This document shows, one piece after another, positions 38,152 through 46,392 of a stretch of 64,000 nt of DNA. Source of the DNA: Azonexus sp. (GTDB taxonomy: Bacteria > Pseudomonadota > Gammaproteobacteria > Burkholderiales > Rhodocyclaceae); the NCBI RefSeq assembly GCF_030824335.1, contig NZ_JAVBXX010000006.1, positions 1 to 64,000 of the forward strand, written 5' to 3'. A program made the position numbers and the translations under genes. The notes beneath the pieces were generated by a model. The model worked only from the letters and a program-made list of their open reading frames with translations, was not told where the DNA came from and ran no database searches. Within the stretch, counting starts at the first letter, position 1; every line of letters begins with the position of its first letter.

Positions 38152-39219
38152 GTGAGCCGACCCAAGAACGATACCTTCCTGCGCGCCCTGCTGAAGGAGC
38201 CCACCGAGTACACGCCGCTCTGGCTGATGCGTCAGGCTGGCCGTTATTTGCCGGAATATTGCGAGACGCGCAAGCGCGCCGGTAATTTTCTGAATCTGTG
38301 CAAGTCGCCGACCATGGCTTGCGAAGTGACCCTGCAGCCCCTGGCGCGTTACGACCTCGATGCGGCGATCCTGTTCTCGGACATTTTGACCGTGCCGGAT
38401 GCGATGGGTCTCGGCCTGTACTTTGCCGAAGGCGAAGGTCCGAAATTCGAGCGTCCCTTGCGCGAGGAATGGGCGATCAATAACCTGACGGCTCCCGATC
38501 CTTACGAACATCTCGGCTATGTGATGGATGCCGTTTCGGAAATCCGCCGCGCGCTCGATAATTCGGTGCCGCTGATCGGCTTCTCCGGCAGCCCATATAC
38601 GCTGGCCACCTACATGATCGAAGGTCAGGGATCGTCGGATTTCCGCCATATCAAGGGCATGATGTACAGCCGCCCGGACCTGCTGCACAAGATACTGTCG
38701 GTGACGGCCGATTCAGTGACCAGCTACCTGAACGCCCAGATCGATTCCGGTGCGCAAGCCGTGATGATCTTCGACACCTGGGGCGGTTCGCTTTCGGCGG
38801 CGGCCTACCAGGAATTCTCGCTGGCCTACATGCAGCGCATCGTTGCCGGGCTGAAGAAGGAAAAGGACGGCCAGCGCATTCCGAGCATCGTGTTCACCAA
38901 GAACGGTGGCCTGTGGCTGGAGAAGATTGCCGCCATCGGTTGCGACGCGGTCGGTCTGGACTGGACCATCGACATCGGCGAAGCGCGTCGCCGGGTCGGC
39001 GACAAGGTCACGCTGCAGGGCAATATCGATCCGAACGTGCTGTTCGGTACGCCGGAAATCATTGCTGCCGAAACGAAGAAGGTGCTCGACAGCTTTGGGC
39101 CGGGCAATACCGGTCATGTGTTCAATCTGGGTCACGGTATTTCGCAATTCACGCCGCCGGAAAATGTGACCACGCTGGTCGAAACCGTGCACGCTCACAG
39201 TCGTACATTGCGCAAATAA
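38152..39219 (+). CDS. hemE: Uroporphyrinogen decarboxylase
   Basis: The 355-residue enzyme decarboxylates uroporphyrinogen III to coproporphyrinogen III in heme synthesis. Signatures are [15 protein letters not shown] near the N-terminus, [16 protein letters not shown], and [16 protein letters not shown]. Length is normal. GGTGGAG precedes a GTG start. An AT-rich gap with DnaA boxes lies between it and priA. Confidence 0.98.
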   Translation: MSRPKNDTFLRALLKEPTEYTPLWLMRQAGRYLPEYCETRKRAGNFLNLCKSPTMACEVTLQPLARYDLDAAILFSDILTVPDAMGLGLYFAEGEGPKFERPLREEWAINNLTAPDPYEHLGYVMDAVSEIRRALDNSVPLIGFSGSPYTLATYMIEGQGSSDFRHIKGMMYSRPDLLHKILSVTADSVTSYLNAQIDSGAQAVMIFDTWGGSLSAAAYQEFSLAYMQRIVAGLKKEKDGQRIPSIVFTKNGGLWLEKIAAIGCDAVGLDWTIDIGEARRRVGDKVTLQGNIDPNVLFGTPEIIAAETKKVLDSFGPGNTGHVFNLGHGISQFTPPENVTTLVETVHAHSRTLRK

Positions 39220-39226
39220 AGCCGGA

Positions 39227-39277
39227 TTTCCCGCAGAACATGCTTGACTTATGCACAGCGCCTTGTTCTGCGGGAAA
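39227..39277. repeat. Perfect 14-bp inverted repeat around a DnaA box
   Basis: TTTCCCGCAGAACA (39227-39240) and its exact reverse complement TGTTCTGCGGGAAA (39264-39277) flank a 23-base loop holding TTATGCACA. It starts 8 bases after the hemE stop. No T-tract follows on the plus strand, so it does not look like a standard terminator. Confidence 0.85.
39249..39257 (+). promoter_or_regulatory. DnaA box (consensus match)
   Basis: TTATGCACA is a full match to the DnaA box consensus TTATNCACA and lies in the loop of the 14-bp inverted repeat after hemE. Confidence 0.7.
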
Positions 39278-39295
39278 ATAATTACGGAAATCGGC

Positions 39296-39323
39296 TTGAC
39301 AGTAAGCAAATCACGCAAATAAT
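39296..39323 (+). promoter_or_regulatory. Candidate sigma-70 promoter upstream of priA
   Basis: TTGACA (39296-39301) and AATAAT (39318-39323) are spaced by 16 bases in the AT-rich gap, pointing toward priA about 165 bases away. It matches the consensus well, but no transcript start is known. Confidence 0.6.
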
Positions 39324-39424
39324 TGATTTTATGCGTTATTTTCTTTTGCTTATTATTTCGGCAATAAGACAAAAGCCTTACAAAACGGCGACTTAGCGCT
39401 TCTGCCCATAAGCAATCCACAAAG

Positions 39425-39433
39425 TTATCCACA
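39425..39433 (+). promoter_or_regulatory. DnaA box (perfect R1-type)
   Basis: TTATCCACA is a perfect high-affinity DnaA box. A weaker 7/9 match (CAATCCACA) overlaps just upstream at 39413-39421. Confidence 0.75.
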
Positions 39434-39438
39434 GCTTT

Positions 39439-39447
39439 TGTGGACAA
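39439..39447 (-). promoter_or_regulatory. DnaA box, 8/9 match
   Basis: TGTGGACAA is the reverse complement of TTGTCCACA, one base from the consensus, facing the box at 39425 with 5 bases between them. It lies about 44 bases before the priA start. Confidence 0.6.
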
Positions 39448-39490
39448 GTTTTCGGCTGGACCGCCGCAACCCACCATTCCACGGATCGTC

Positions 39491-41476
39491 ATGCCCGTCT
39501 TGCGTGTTGCTCTCGATTTGCCGCTGCATCGCCTGTTCGAATATCGGGCCGAAAGCGCGTCGACCGCAGATGCCGGCTTGCGGGTACGGGTGCCCTTCGG
39601 GCGCGGCGAACGGATCGGTGTCATTGTCGAGGTGGTCGAGCAGGGCGAGTGGCCGGATGAGCAGTTGAAGCCGGCGACCGAGATCCTGCGTGATCATGAT
39701 CCCTTACCACACGATTTTTTCGCGCTGTGTGAGTTTGCCAGTGCTTACTATCAGGCGCCATTCGGTGAAGTCGTCCTGCAGGCTTTGCCGGTTGGCCTGA
39801 AGCGTGTTGCGCCGCCAAACCGTCGGGCGGGTCGCGTCAAGAAGGCTCAGATGGCGCTAGCGGTACCGGCCTTGACAGAAGAGCAAGCGAGCGCCATCAA
39901 CAAAATTGCGGTCGACGGCGGTTTTTCGGCGCAATTGCTTTATGGCGTGACCGGCAGCGGCAAGACGGAAGTCTATTTACGTCTGGTCGAGCAGGCCTTG
40001 GCGCTCGGCCGACAGGTCTTGTTGTTGGTGCCGGAAATCAATCTGACGCCACAACTGGAAGAGCGCGTGCGTGGTCGCTTTACCGAGCGCACGGTGGTCT
40101 CGCTGCACAGCGAACTGGCCGAAGCGGCCCGTGAGCGCAACTGGCGGGCCGCATTTTCCGGCGAAGCCGATATCGTGCTCGGCACCCGGCTGGCGATTTT
40201 CACGCCGATGCCACGGCTCGGGCTGATCATCGTCGATGAAGAACACGATGCGTCGTTCAAGCAACAGGACGGCATGCGTTATTCGGCGCGTGATATCGCC
40301 GTGGTGCGTGCCCGCCAGTTGAGCATCCCGGTGCTGCTCGGTTCGGCTACGCCGGCGCTGGAAACCTGGGCCAACGCGCGTGACGGTGGCCGCTACCAGC
40401 TACTGACACTGAAGGAACGGGCCAACCCGGAAGCCAGATTGCCGACGGTGCGTATCGTCGATACGCGCAAAATGGTCTTGCGCGAGGGCGTCAGCGAAAC
40501 TCTGGTAACCGCCATCCGCCAGCGCCTTGAGCGCGGCGAGCAAAGCCTGGTCTTTCTCAACCGGCGCGGTTATGCGCCGGTGCTGGCCTGTCCGGCCTGT
40601 GGCTGGGTGTCGCGCTGTCAGCGTTGTGCGGCCAATCTGGTGCTGCATCTGGCCGACCGCCGCCTGCGCTGTCATCACTGCGGTTTCGAGAATGGCATTC
40701 CGAAGGCTTGTCCGACTTGCGGCAATCAGGACATTCATCCCTTTGGCCGCGGCACGCAACGCGTTGAGACCTGGCTGCAAAGCGAGTTTCCCGAGGCGCG
40801 CATCCTGCGTGTCGACCGCGATTCGGTCAAAAGTCGCAAGCAATGGGAAGCCGTGCTTGAACAAATCCACGGTGGAGCAGCCGATATTCTGGTCGGCACG
40901 CAGATGCTGGCCAAGGGCCATGACTTCCCGAAATTGACGCTGGTAGGCGCGCTGGGCGCCGATGCGGCGCTGTTTGCTGCCGACTGGCGGGCGCCGGAGC
41001 GCTTGTTCGCCCAATTGATGCAGGTGGCCGGGCGCGCCGGGCGGGCCGAACTGAAGGGCGAGGTCCTGATCCAGACGCAGTACCCGGATCACCCGCTGTT
41101 CGGTGCGCTGGTCGCCCACGATTACACCGGTTTTGCCGCGACCCAACTGAAGGAGCGCGAGCAGGCCGGTTTTCCTCCCTACACCTTCCAGGCCGTGCTG
41201 CGCGCCGAGGCGCCGGCGATGGCCGATGCGCTGGCCTTTCTTGAAAGTGCGGTCAGACTGCCGACGATAGCCGAGCACGAACAGGTCATGCTTTACGATC
41301 CGGTGCCGATGAAAATGGCCCGCCTGGCCAATCTCGAACGCGCCCAACTGCTCGCCGAATCTTATTCCCGCCCGGCTTTGCAGGCCTTCCTGCCGCATTG
41401 GCGCGAGGCTATCGCGCGCATCAAGTCACCGTCAAAACTGCGCTGGCACATCGAAGTCGACCCGCTCGAATTGTGA
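39491..41476 (+). CDS. priA: Primosomal protein N' (replication restart helicase PriA)
   Basis: The 661-residue helicase restarts stalled forks. It has the N-terminal DNA-binding domain (MPVLRVALDLPLHRLFEY), Walker A GVTGSGKTEVY, DEEHD Walker B, and the zinc-binding cysteine cluster CPACGWVSRCQRC...CHHCGFENG...CPTCGN, then GRAGR in the last helicase motif. The ATG at 39491 matches the family start; an in-frame GTG at 39440 would put codons over the DnaA box pair and lacks support. It is next to a DnaA-box cluster, fitting a replication function. Confidence 0.96.
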   Translation: MPVLRVALDLPLHRLFEYRAESASTADAGLRVRVPFGRGERIGVIVEVVEQGEWPDEQLKPATEILRDHDPLPHDFFALCEFASAYYQAPFGEVVLQALPVGLKRVAPPNRRAGRVKKAQMALAVPALTEEQASAINKIAVDGGFSAQLLYGVTGSGKTEVYLRLVEQALALGRQVLLLVPEINLTPQLEERVRGRFTERTVVSLHSELAEAARERNWRAAFSGEADIVLGTRLAIFTPMPRLGLIIVDEEHDASFKQQDGMRYSARDIAVVRARQLSIPVLLGSATPALETWANARDGGRYQLLTLKERANPEARLPTVRIVDTRKMVLREGVSETLVTAIRQRLERGEQSLVFLNRRGYAPVLACPACGWVSRCQRCAANLVLHLADRRLRCHHCGFENGIPKACPTCGNQDIHPFGRGTQRVETWLQSEFPEARILRVDRDSVKSRKQWEAVLEQIHGGAADILVGTQMLAKGHDFPKLTLVGALGADAALFAADWRAPERLFAQLMQVAGRAGRAELKGEVLIQTQYPDHPLFGALVAHDYTGFAATQLKEREQAGFPPYTFQAVLRAEAPAMADALAFLESAVRLPTIAEHEQVMLYDPVPMKMARLANLERAQLLAESYSRPALQAFLPHWREAIARIKSPSKLRWHIEVDPLEL

Positions 41477-41527
41477 CCGGCACGCCCCTTGCAGTGTGGA
41501 TGTTCCAGACACTGCAAGGAGGGCATC

Positions 41528-42535
41528 ATGAGAATCCAGGAATCGAGCGTCATTTTGTCGGCCAGCCACGAAGCCACAAGCAGCCGGACGCGGGAGGTCG
41601 AGTCAGAAATTGGCTTCCGCAGCTTGTTTGCAACGCTGGCGGAGACAACGGACGCCAAGCAGGAAAGCAAGGAAACCGAGCTGCGCGAACGCGTGCAGAA
41701 GATGCTGGAGTCGCTCGTCTCGGCGATTTTGGCGGCAATGGATGGCAAGTCTTGCCGGAAGAGCGTTGCCGCCAGCGATACGCTGGCACCCATGCCGGAG
41801 GGCGCGGCCAAGGATGCTGGAAATACCCGCGAGATCAGTTGGCGCACCCGGATCAGTGAGCGGGTGAGTGAGTCGGAGTCGACTAATGTATGCGGCAAGG
41901 GAATGGTCAAAACCTGCGATGGGCGGGAAATCGGCTTTGATTTCAGTGTCGCCATGAAACGCGAATATGAACGGGAAACTTTGTCTGAGGAAAGCGGCAG
42001 CGTTCAATTACGCGATCCTTTGGTCCTCAGTTTTGAGGGCAAGTATTGCGAACTGAGCAACGAGCGTTTTTCCTTCGACCTCGATGCCGATGGTTCAGCA
42101 GAATGGCTGCCGGGCTTGACGGGGGGCAATTGTTTTCTCGTTTTCGACCGTAATGGCAATGGTCAGGCCGATAACGGCAATGAACTTTTCGGCACGAAGA
42201 GCGGCAACGGTTTTGCCGATCTCGCCAAGCTCGACGATGATGGCAACGGCTGGATCGACGAGGCCGACAGCGCATTTTCCAAGTTGGCACTGTGGTCCGG
42301 CGACAGTTTTCGTTCGCTGGCCGAGCAGGGCGTCGGTGCACTTTACACTGCTGCGGTCGACGCCCCGTTTTCCCTGAAAAATGCCGACAACGAACTGCTC
42401 GGGCAGATTCGGGCGGCCGGCGTCTACCTGATGGAAAGCGGCTCAGCCGGCTTCATGCAGCAGGTTGATCTGGCCACCTCAACTTTGCCGCCGGGGCAAC
42501 AAAAACCAGATGAGGGACAGCAGTTGAGCGCCTAG
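41528..42535 (+). CDS. Calcium-loop protein of the RTX-associated type
   Basis: The 335-residue product has an unrecognised N-terminal half with a helical segment (about 30-65) and a C-terminal region with the pattern seen in haemolysin-type calcium-binding proteins: FSFDLDADGSAEW, LVFDRNGNGQADNGNELFG, and LDDDGNGWIDEADSAFSKLALW. These Asp/Asn loops resemble EF-hand or RTX-linked calcium sites. There is no signal peptide, so type I secretion or a cytoplasmic role are both possible. AGGAGGG precedes the ATG. Its 3' end overlaps the convergent MFS gene by 57 bases. Confidence 0.8.
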   Translation: MRIQESSVILSASHEATSSRTREVESEIGFRSLFATLAETTDAKQESKETELRERVQKMLESLVSAILAAMDGKSCRKSVAASDTLAPMPEGAAKDAGNTREISWRTRISERVSESESTNVCGKGMVKTCDGREIGFDFSVAMKREYERETLSEESGSVQLRDPLVLSFEGKYCELSNERFSFDLDADGSAEWLPGLTGGNCFLVFDRNGNGQADNGNELFGTKSGNGFADLAKLDDDGNGWIDEADSAFSKLALWSGDSFRSLAEQGVGALYTAAVDAPFSLKNADNELLGQIRAAGVYLMESGSAGFMQQVDLATSTLPPGQQKPDEGQQLSA

Positions 42536-43696
42536 CAGCCCGTAGAACGCTGCCGGGTAAGCGCTCGTCACATGCCAGCCATTGGCCTGCAGGGCATCGA
42601 CCAGGATGCCGATACCCCACTGCAGGCCGAAGGCGCCGGCGAAGACCAGCAAGTTCAGCGCGGTGTTGGCGCGTCCCGAGAGATGCGACGGGAAAGCCTG
42701 GGCGACCAGCGAATAGGCGATGTTGGACAGCGAGAAACAGGCACCGAGCAGCGGCCATAGCCAATCGCCGGCCCATTGCGGCTGCAGGCAGATTACTGCG
42801 AAGGCAAGGAAGGCGGCGAACATTGCCGTGCGAAACAGTTTTTCCAGGGAGATGCCACGATGAACCAGCGCACTGGCAAAGAAACCCATGAATAGAAAAC
42901 CGCCGAGCATGGCGCTGCCCATCCAGGTCAGGCGGGCGGCGACGGCGGCCGCATCGAGGCTTTCCATGACATTCATCCAGCGCGATGCCCACAGTCCCTG
43001 GATTGCCATGAAGCCACCAGTAAAGCAGAAACCCATCGGGGCGTAGCGCCAGAAATGGCGGCTGGCGAAAATGGCGCGGACGCCGGCCAGTTGCTCGGCA
43101 AATCCGGTGCCGCTGCGCTCGATCGTCTTGTCCGGCACGAAATACCAGAGCGCCAGTGCAACGATCAGCGTAACCACGGCCAGGCCAATGAGGATTTCCC
43201 GCCAGCCGCTGAAGCCTAAGGCCATCTCCAGCGGTTTTGCTGCGGCCAGGGCACCCATGCCGCCGGAAGCCATGATCCAGCCGGTCAATGAAGCTTGTTT
43301 CTCGGGTGGGAACCATTGGCTGAAGGCCTTGAACGAAGCCATCAGGCAAGCTGAAACACCGAGCCCGATCAGCGCCCGGCCCAGCGTCAGTCCGGTCAAC
43401 CCGTCGGCCAGGGCAAAAACTGCGGCACCGAGCGCGGCGATTATCAGCAAGCTTGCTTCGACCCGGCGTGGGCCGTAACGATCAAGCAGCATGCCGAGCG
43501 GTAACTGGGCCGCGCCGAAGGCGAGGAAATAGGTGCTGGTCAGCAAGCCGAGCGCGTTGTCCGGTAGCGCCAGTTCGCCGGCGATGACCGGGCCGAGTAC
43601 GGCATTCACCGTCCGGTAGAGATAGGACAGGAAATAGCCGGCGGCAAACGGTAACAGAATGCGCAGAAACAGGCTGCGCTGGATTGGGGCGTTCAT
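42479..43696 (-). CDS. MFS transporter
   Basis: The 405-residue protein has about twelve membrane helices and MFS signatures: LGMLLDRYGPRRV in loop 2-3 and GRALIGLGVSACLMASFKAFSQWFPPEKQA around helices 4-5. The substrate is unknown; the pattern is of the general nitrate/anion-like or multidrug-type group and is not decisive. It is the last gene of a minus-strand operon, overlapping the MOSC gene (ATGA). Its 3' end overlaps the convergent calcium-loop gene. Confidence 0.92.
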   Translation of the reverse strand: MNAPIQRSLFLRILLPFAAGYFLSYLYRTVNAVLGPVIAGELALPDNALGLLTSTYFLAFGAAQLPLGMLLDRYGPRRVEASLLIIAALGAAVFALADGLTGLTLGRALIGLGVSACLMASFKAFSQWFPPEKQASLTGWIMASGGMGALAAAKPLEMALGFSGWREILIGLAVVTLIVALALWYFVPDKTIERSGTGFAEQLAGVRAIFASRHFWRYAPMGFCFTGGFMAIQGLWASRWMNVMESLDAAAVAARLTWMGSAMLGGFLFMGFFASALVHRGISLEKLFRTAMFAAFLAFAVICLQPQWAGDWLWPLLGACFSLSNIAYSLVAQAFPSHLSGRANTALNLLVFAGAFGLQWGIGILVDALQANGWHVTSAYPAAFYGLLGAQLLSLIWFLLPRRQS

Positions 43697-44394
43697 GCCT
43701 GCTCCGGTTTCACGTGGAACGTTGTTGGGGGGCTGGGTTGGATGTCGGGATTGGCGCGCAGCCAGTGCAGGCGCTGTTCAATCTTTTGTCGCCAGTGCGT
43801 TGCAATGCCGGGTGTGGTCGCCAATTTTTCCAGATCGCCGGGGGCGGGGCGGTGGCTTTGCCAGAGTTGCATTGCCTCGGCCAGCGAAAATGTTTGTGCG
43901 GCGAGTTCCAGCGTCAATGTATCGCCCGGACTGACGCTACCCGGTGTCAATACGCGCCAGTACCAGCCGGTCAACCGGTGTTCGGCGATGAAGGCAGCCA
44001 TGCCTTCGGTGGCGAAGCGCTCATTGATCTTCCAGCACGGATTGCGTGGTTGGCAAAGCTGCAGACGGGCGGTGCCGAGCTGCCAGATATCGCCGATACG
44101 CACGTCTGACTCGTCGAGGTCCGGTGTCGACAGGTTTTCACCCAGGCTGCCGGGAACGAGCTGACTGGCGATTTCGGGAAACCGTTGCGCGAGTATTGCG
44201 TAGTGGGCGGCCGGATAGAGATGCACGGCTTTTTCCGGGCCGCCATGGACACGGCGGTCGGCTTGCTGGTCGCCGATGAAACCTTCGCAGGCAAGCTCAA
44301 GCGGTGCGTTGGCGGCTTGTTTGTAAATGCCGGTCGGACGACCGGACTCGGGAAGCGGACGGATGCCGCCGATGAACAGGGATATCTGGGCCAT
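43693..44394 (-). CDS. MOSC domain protein (YiiM-like)
   Basis: The 233-residue protein contains a MOSC domain: GDQQADRRVHGGPEKAVHLYP, PGSLGENLSTPDLDESDVRIGDIW, and the conserved cysteine in QPRNPCWKINERF, followed by a 3-alpha C-terminal region. MOSC proteins bind molybdopterin and move sulfur or reduce N-hydroxylated compounds. It is 18 bases after the NagK gene and overlaps the MFS start. The last codons (FHVKPEQA) contain a parS-like site. Confidence 0.92.
   Translation of the reverse strand: MAQISLFIGGIRPLPESGRPTGIYKQAANAPLELACEGFIGDQQADRRVHGGPEKAVHLYPAAHYAILAQRFPEIASQLVPGSLGENLSTPDLDESDVRIGDIWQLGTARLQLCQPRNPCWKINERFATEGMAAFIAEHRLTGWYWRVLTPGSVSPGDTLTLELAAQTFSLAEAMQLWQSHRPAPGDLEKLATTPGIATHWRQKIEQRLHWLRANPDIQPSPPTTFHVKPEQA
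43707..43720. other. parS-like ParB binding site
   Basis: GTTTCACGTGGAAC, one change from a perfect palindrome, in the last codons of the MOSC gene. Confidence 0.82.
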
Positions 44395-44412
44395 GGTCGG
44401 GCGATTTTGCCA

Positions 44413-45306
44413 TCAATTCCACAGCCATGCAGCGCCGCGTACTCCAGAGGAATCCCCATGCGCGGGCGGCAGGATTTTGGTGCAGAAAATGTCGGAAAAG
44501 ACATGTGGACCGCAAGAATCGGGCAACTGTTCGTAAAGCTGCTGGATTTTTGACAGGCCGCCACCCAGCACGATGACTTCCGGGTCGAGAATGTTGATTA
44601 CCCCGGCGAGAGCCCGTCCGAGCCGGCTCAGGTAGCGTGTCAGGGTGGCCGAGCAGGCGGCATCGCCGGCGGCGGCACGGCTGGCGATGGTTTCGGCGGC
44701 AAGTGCCTCGCCGCGCGTCCGCAAGTGATCGGCAGTCATGCCGGGGCCGGAGAGCCAGGTTTCGATACAGCTTGTTCGACCGCAGTAACAAGGCAGCGGG
44801 CGTAACGGGTCGGCCTCGGTCGACGGGAGGGGATTGTGCCCCCATTCCCCGGCAATTGAATTTGCCCCGGCTACTACCTGACCATTGATGACGATGCCGC
44901 CGCCGACACCGGTGCCGAGAATGACGCCGAATACGCTGCGCGCACTTTGGGCACTGCCATCGATGGCTTCAGACAGGGCAAAACAGTTGGCGTCGTTGGC
45001 CAAGCGAATTTCGCGCTGCAGCAGCGTTTGCAAATCCTGGCGCAAGGGCTGGCCGATCAGGCAGGTCGAGTTGGCATTTTTGATCAAGCCGCTGTGCCGG
45101 GATTCTGCGCCGGGTATACCGATGCCGACACTGCCCGTGCAGGAAAGCTCTTTTTCGGCTGCTTCGACCAGCCCGGCGATGGCCTGCAGCGTTGCCCGAT
45201 AGTCGCCTTGCGGTGTGACTATCCGCTGGCGCAGCATTTCGCTGCCATCATCTGCCAGTGCGACGATCTCGATCTTGCTGCCGCCGAGATCAATGCCCAG
45301 CCGCAT
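44413..45306 (-). CDS. ROK family sugar kinase (NagK-like)
   Basis: The 297-residue ROK protein has an N-terminal phosphate site (MRLGIDLGGSKIEIVALADDG), GTGVGGGIVINGQ, and the ROK zinc motif CYCGRTSCIETWLSGPGM. The GHNPLPSTEADPLRPLPCYCG stretch matches N-acetylglucosamine kinase/fructokinase types, so it probably phosphorylates an aminosugar or fructose. The ATG at 45306 overlaps the stop of the methyltransferase-like gene (TGATG) and starts the ROK fold; the longer frame upstream is not supported. Confidence 0.93.
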   Translation of the reverse strand: MRLGIDLGGSKIEIVALADDGSEMLRQRIVTPQGDYRATLQAIAGLVEAAEKELSCTGSVGIGIPGAESRHSGLIKNANSTCLIGQPLRQDLQTLLQREIRLANDANCFALSEAIDGSAQSARSVFGVILGTGVGGGIVINGQVVAGANSIAGEWGHNPLPSTEADPLRPLPCYCGRTSCIETWLSGPGMTADHLRTRGEALAAETIASRAAAGDAACSATLTRYLSRLGRALAGVINILDPEVIVLGGGLSKIQQLYEQLPDSCGPHVFSDIFCTKILPPAHGDSSGVRGAAWLWN

Positions 45307-45956
45307 CAAACGCGAACGGCGACGGCCTTGACGTTGCCCCAGGTGGTGGTCATCGTGCGCAGCACGCTGGCGCCGGATTCGAGTAACAACAGGAAAAGGT
45401 CGCGTTCGGAATACAGGCAAACTTCGTCGTGGATATCGTATTTGCGCGCCATGGCCGGGGCGAGCTTGCTGTAGCGTTCGTAAATCGACTGTTCGCCGCC
45501 CGGATAGTCTTCACCGAGTTCGGAGTGCAATCCCAGCACGGTGATGAATAATTTCCCGCCGATCTTGAGCTTTTGCCGCAACTGCCGGATCAGCAGCTTT
45601 CCCTGTGCGTAGGGCAAGCTGCACAGCCCACGCCGCAGCACGATGATGTCGTAGCTGGCGTCTGCTTCCTGCGTCGGTGGCGCGGGCAGGGTGGTGGTGG
45701 CAAAGCGGATGTTGTCCTGGTAACCGGAGGCCAGAATGCGGCCTTCAACTTCCGATTGGCGTTCCGCACAGTCGGCAACGGTGACTTGTGCATCCAGCTG
45801 GCCAAAGCAGCCGGCAAGTTTGCACTGGCCGGCAGGCAGGATGAGGACTGAAACACTATGGTCAATGCGCTGGCGTTTGGCGCATTCCTCCAGTGCCAGT
45901 TGCTCGATGGCGTCGTTTCCCGTCTCCCAGGGATTGGCGGTAGTATTCTTGTCCAT
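45306..45956 (-). CDS. Methyltransferase-like protein
   Basis: The 216-residue product has a class I methyltransferase-like pattern: a first strand (VSVLILPAGQCKLAGCF), an ADCAE second acidic strand, YDIIVLRRGLCSLP and LRQKLKIGGKLFITVLGLHSELGE. The usual GxGxG SAM loop is weak, so activity is uncertain. It starts the minus-strand operon with NagK, MOSC and MFS genes. The ATG at 45956 follows GGGGGAAT; an ATG 24 bases upstream is less likely. Confidence 0.75.
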   Translation of the reverse strand: MDKNTTANPWETGNDAIEQLALEECAKRQRIDHSVSVLILPAGQCKLAGCFGQLDAQVTVADCAERQSEVEGRILASGYQDNIRFATTTLPAPPTQEADASYDIIVLRRGLCSLPYAQGKLLIRQLRQKLKIGGKLFITVLGLHSELGEDYPGGEQSIYERYSKLAPAMARKYDIHDEVCLYSERDLFLLLLESGASVLRTMTTTWGNVKAVAVRV

Positions 45957-46029
45957 TCGAGTATTCCCCCTTGGGGCCATTGTGCATGACTGGCGATGTT
46001 CCTGACAACCCAGCTAACGAGTACACAAC

Positions 46030-46362
46030 ATGATCGTAAGATTTGATTCCAGCGAGACGGGCGAAGTACTGATGTTTGCCGAGACAGCGAAAGACTTGCT
46101 GCGGATCGTCGGTAAGGAAAGTACGGCGCGTGGCGTGTTCACCCCACCGGAAATGTTGCCGGCCCTGGCCAAATTGCAGGCGGCGGTTGCCGAGGCGCGG
46201 CGCCAGGCAGCGCCAGAGGTCGACGATGAGGAAGAAGAAAAGAACAAGCCACCGGTGGTTGGGCTGGCACAGCGTGCCTGGCCCTTGATCGACATGCTGG
46301 AACGTACGGCGAAGGCCGGTGCCGACGCGCACATCATGTGGGAAGCGCGCGAAGACTTCTGA
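46030..46362 (+). CDS. DUF1840 protein
   Basis: The 110-residue product matches DUF1840: an N-terminal VRFDSSETGEVLMFAETAKDLLRIVGKE, PPEMLPALAKLQAAVAEAR, a charged linker (DDEEEEKNK) and VGLAQRAWPLIDMLERTAKAGADAHIMWE. The family is common in betaproteobacteria with no known function. It is divergent from the methyltransferase-like gene across 73 bases. Confidence 0.88.
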   Translation: MIVRFDSSETGEVLMFAETAKDLLRIVGKESTARGVFTPPEMLPALAKLQAAVAEARRQAAPEVDDEEEEKNKPPVVGLAQRAWPLIDMLERTAKAGADAHIMWEAREDF

Positions 46363-46392
46363 GGCAGGAGGAAAAACGGAGGCGATGCGAGT

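Noticed and set aside
39220..39490. The gap as the definite chromosomal origin
   Set aside because: DnaA boxes and flanking parS sites fit, but rightward rRNA reading at the left edge and leftward genes to the right argue against it; kept only as a finding.
39440..39490. An earlier GTG start for priA
   Set aside because: It would place codons over the DnaA boxes and lacks similarity to PriA N-termini, which begin at 39491.
40400..41398. A 332-residue minus-strand frame inside priA
   Set aside because: Antisense shadow of priA; no domain, no start signal.
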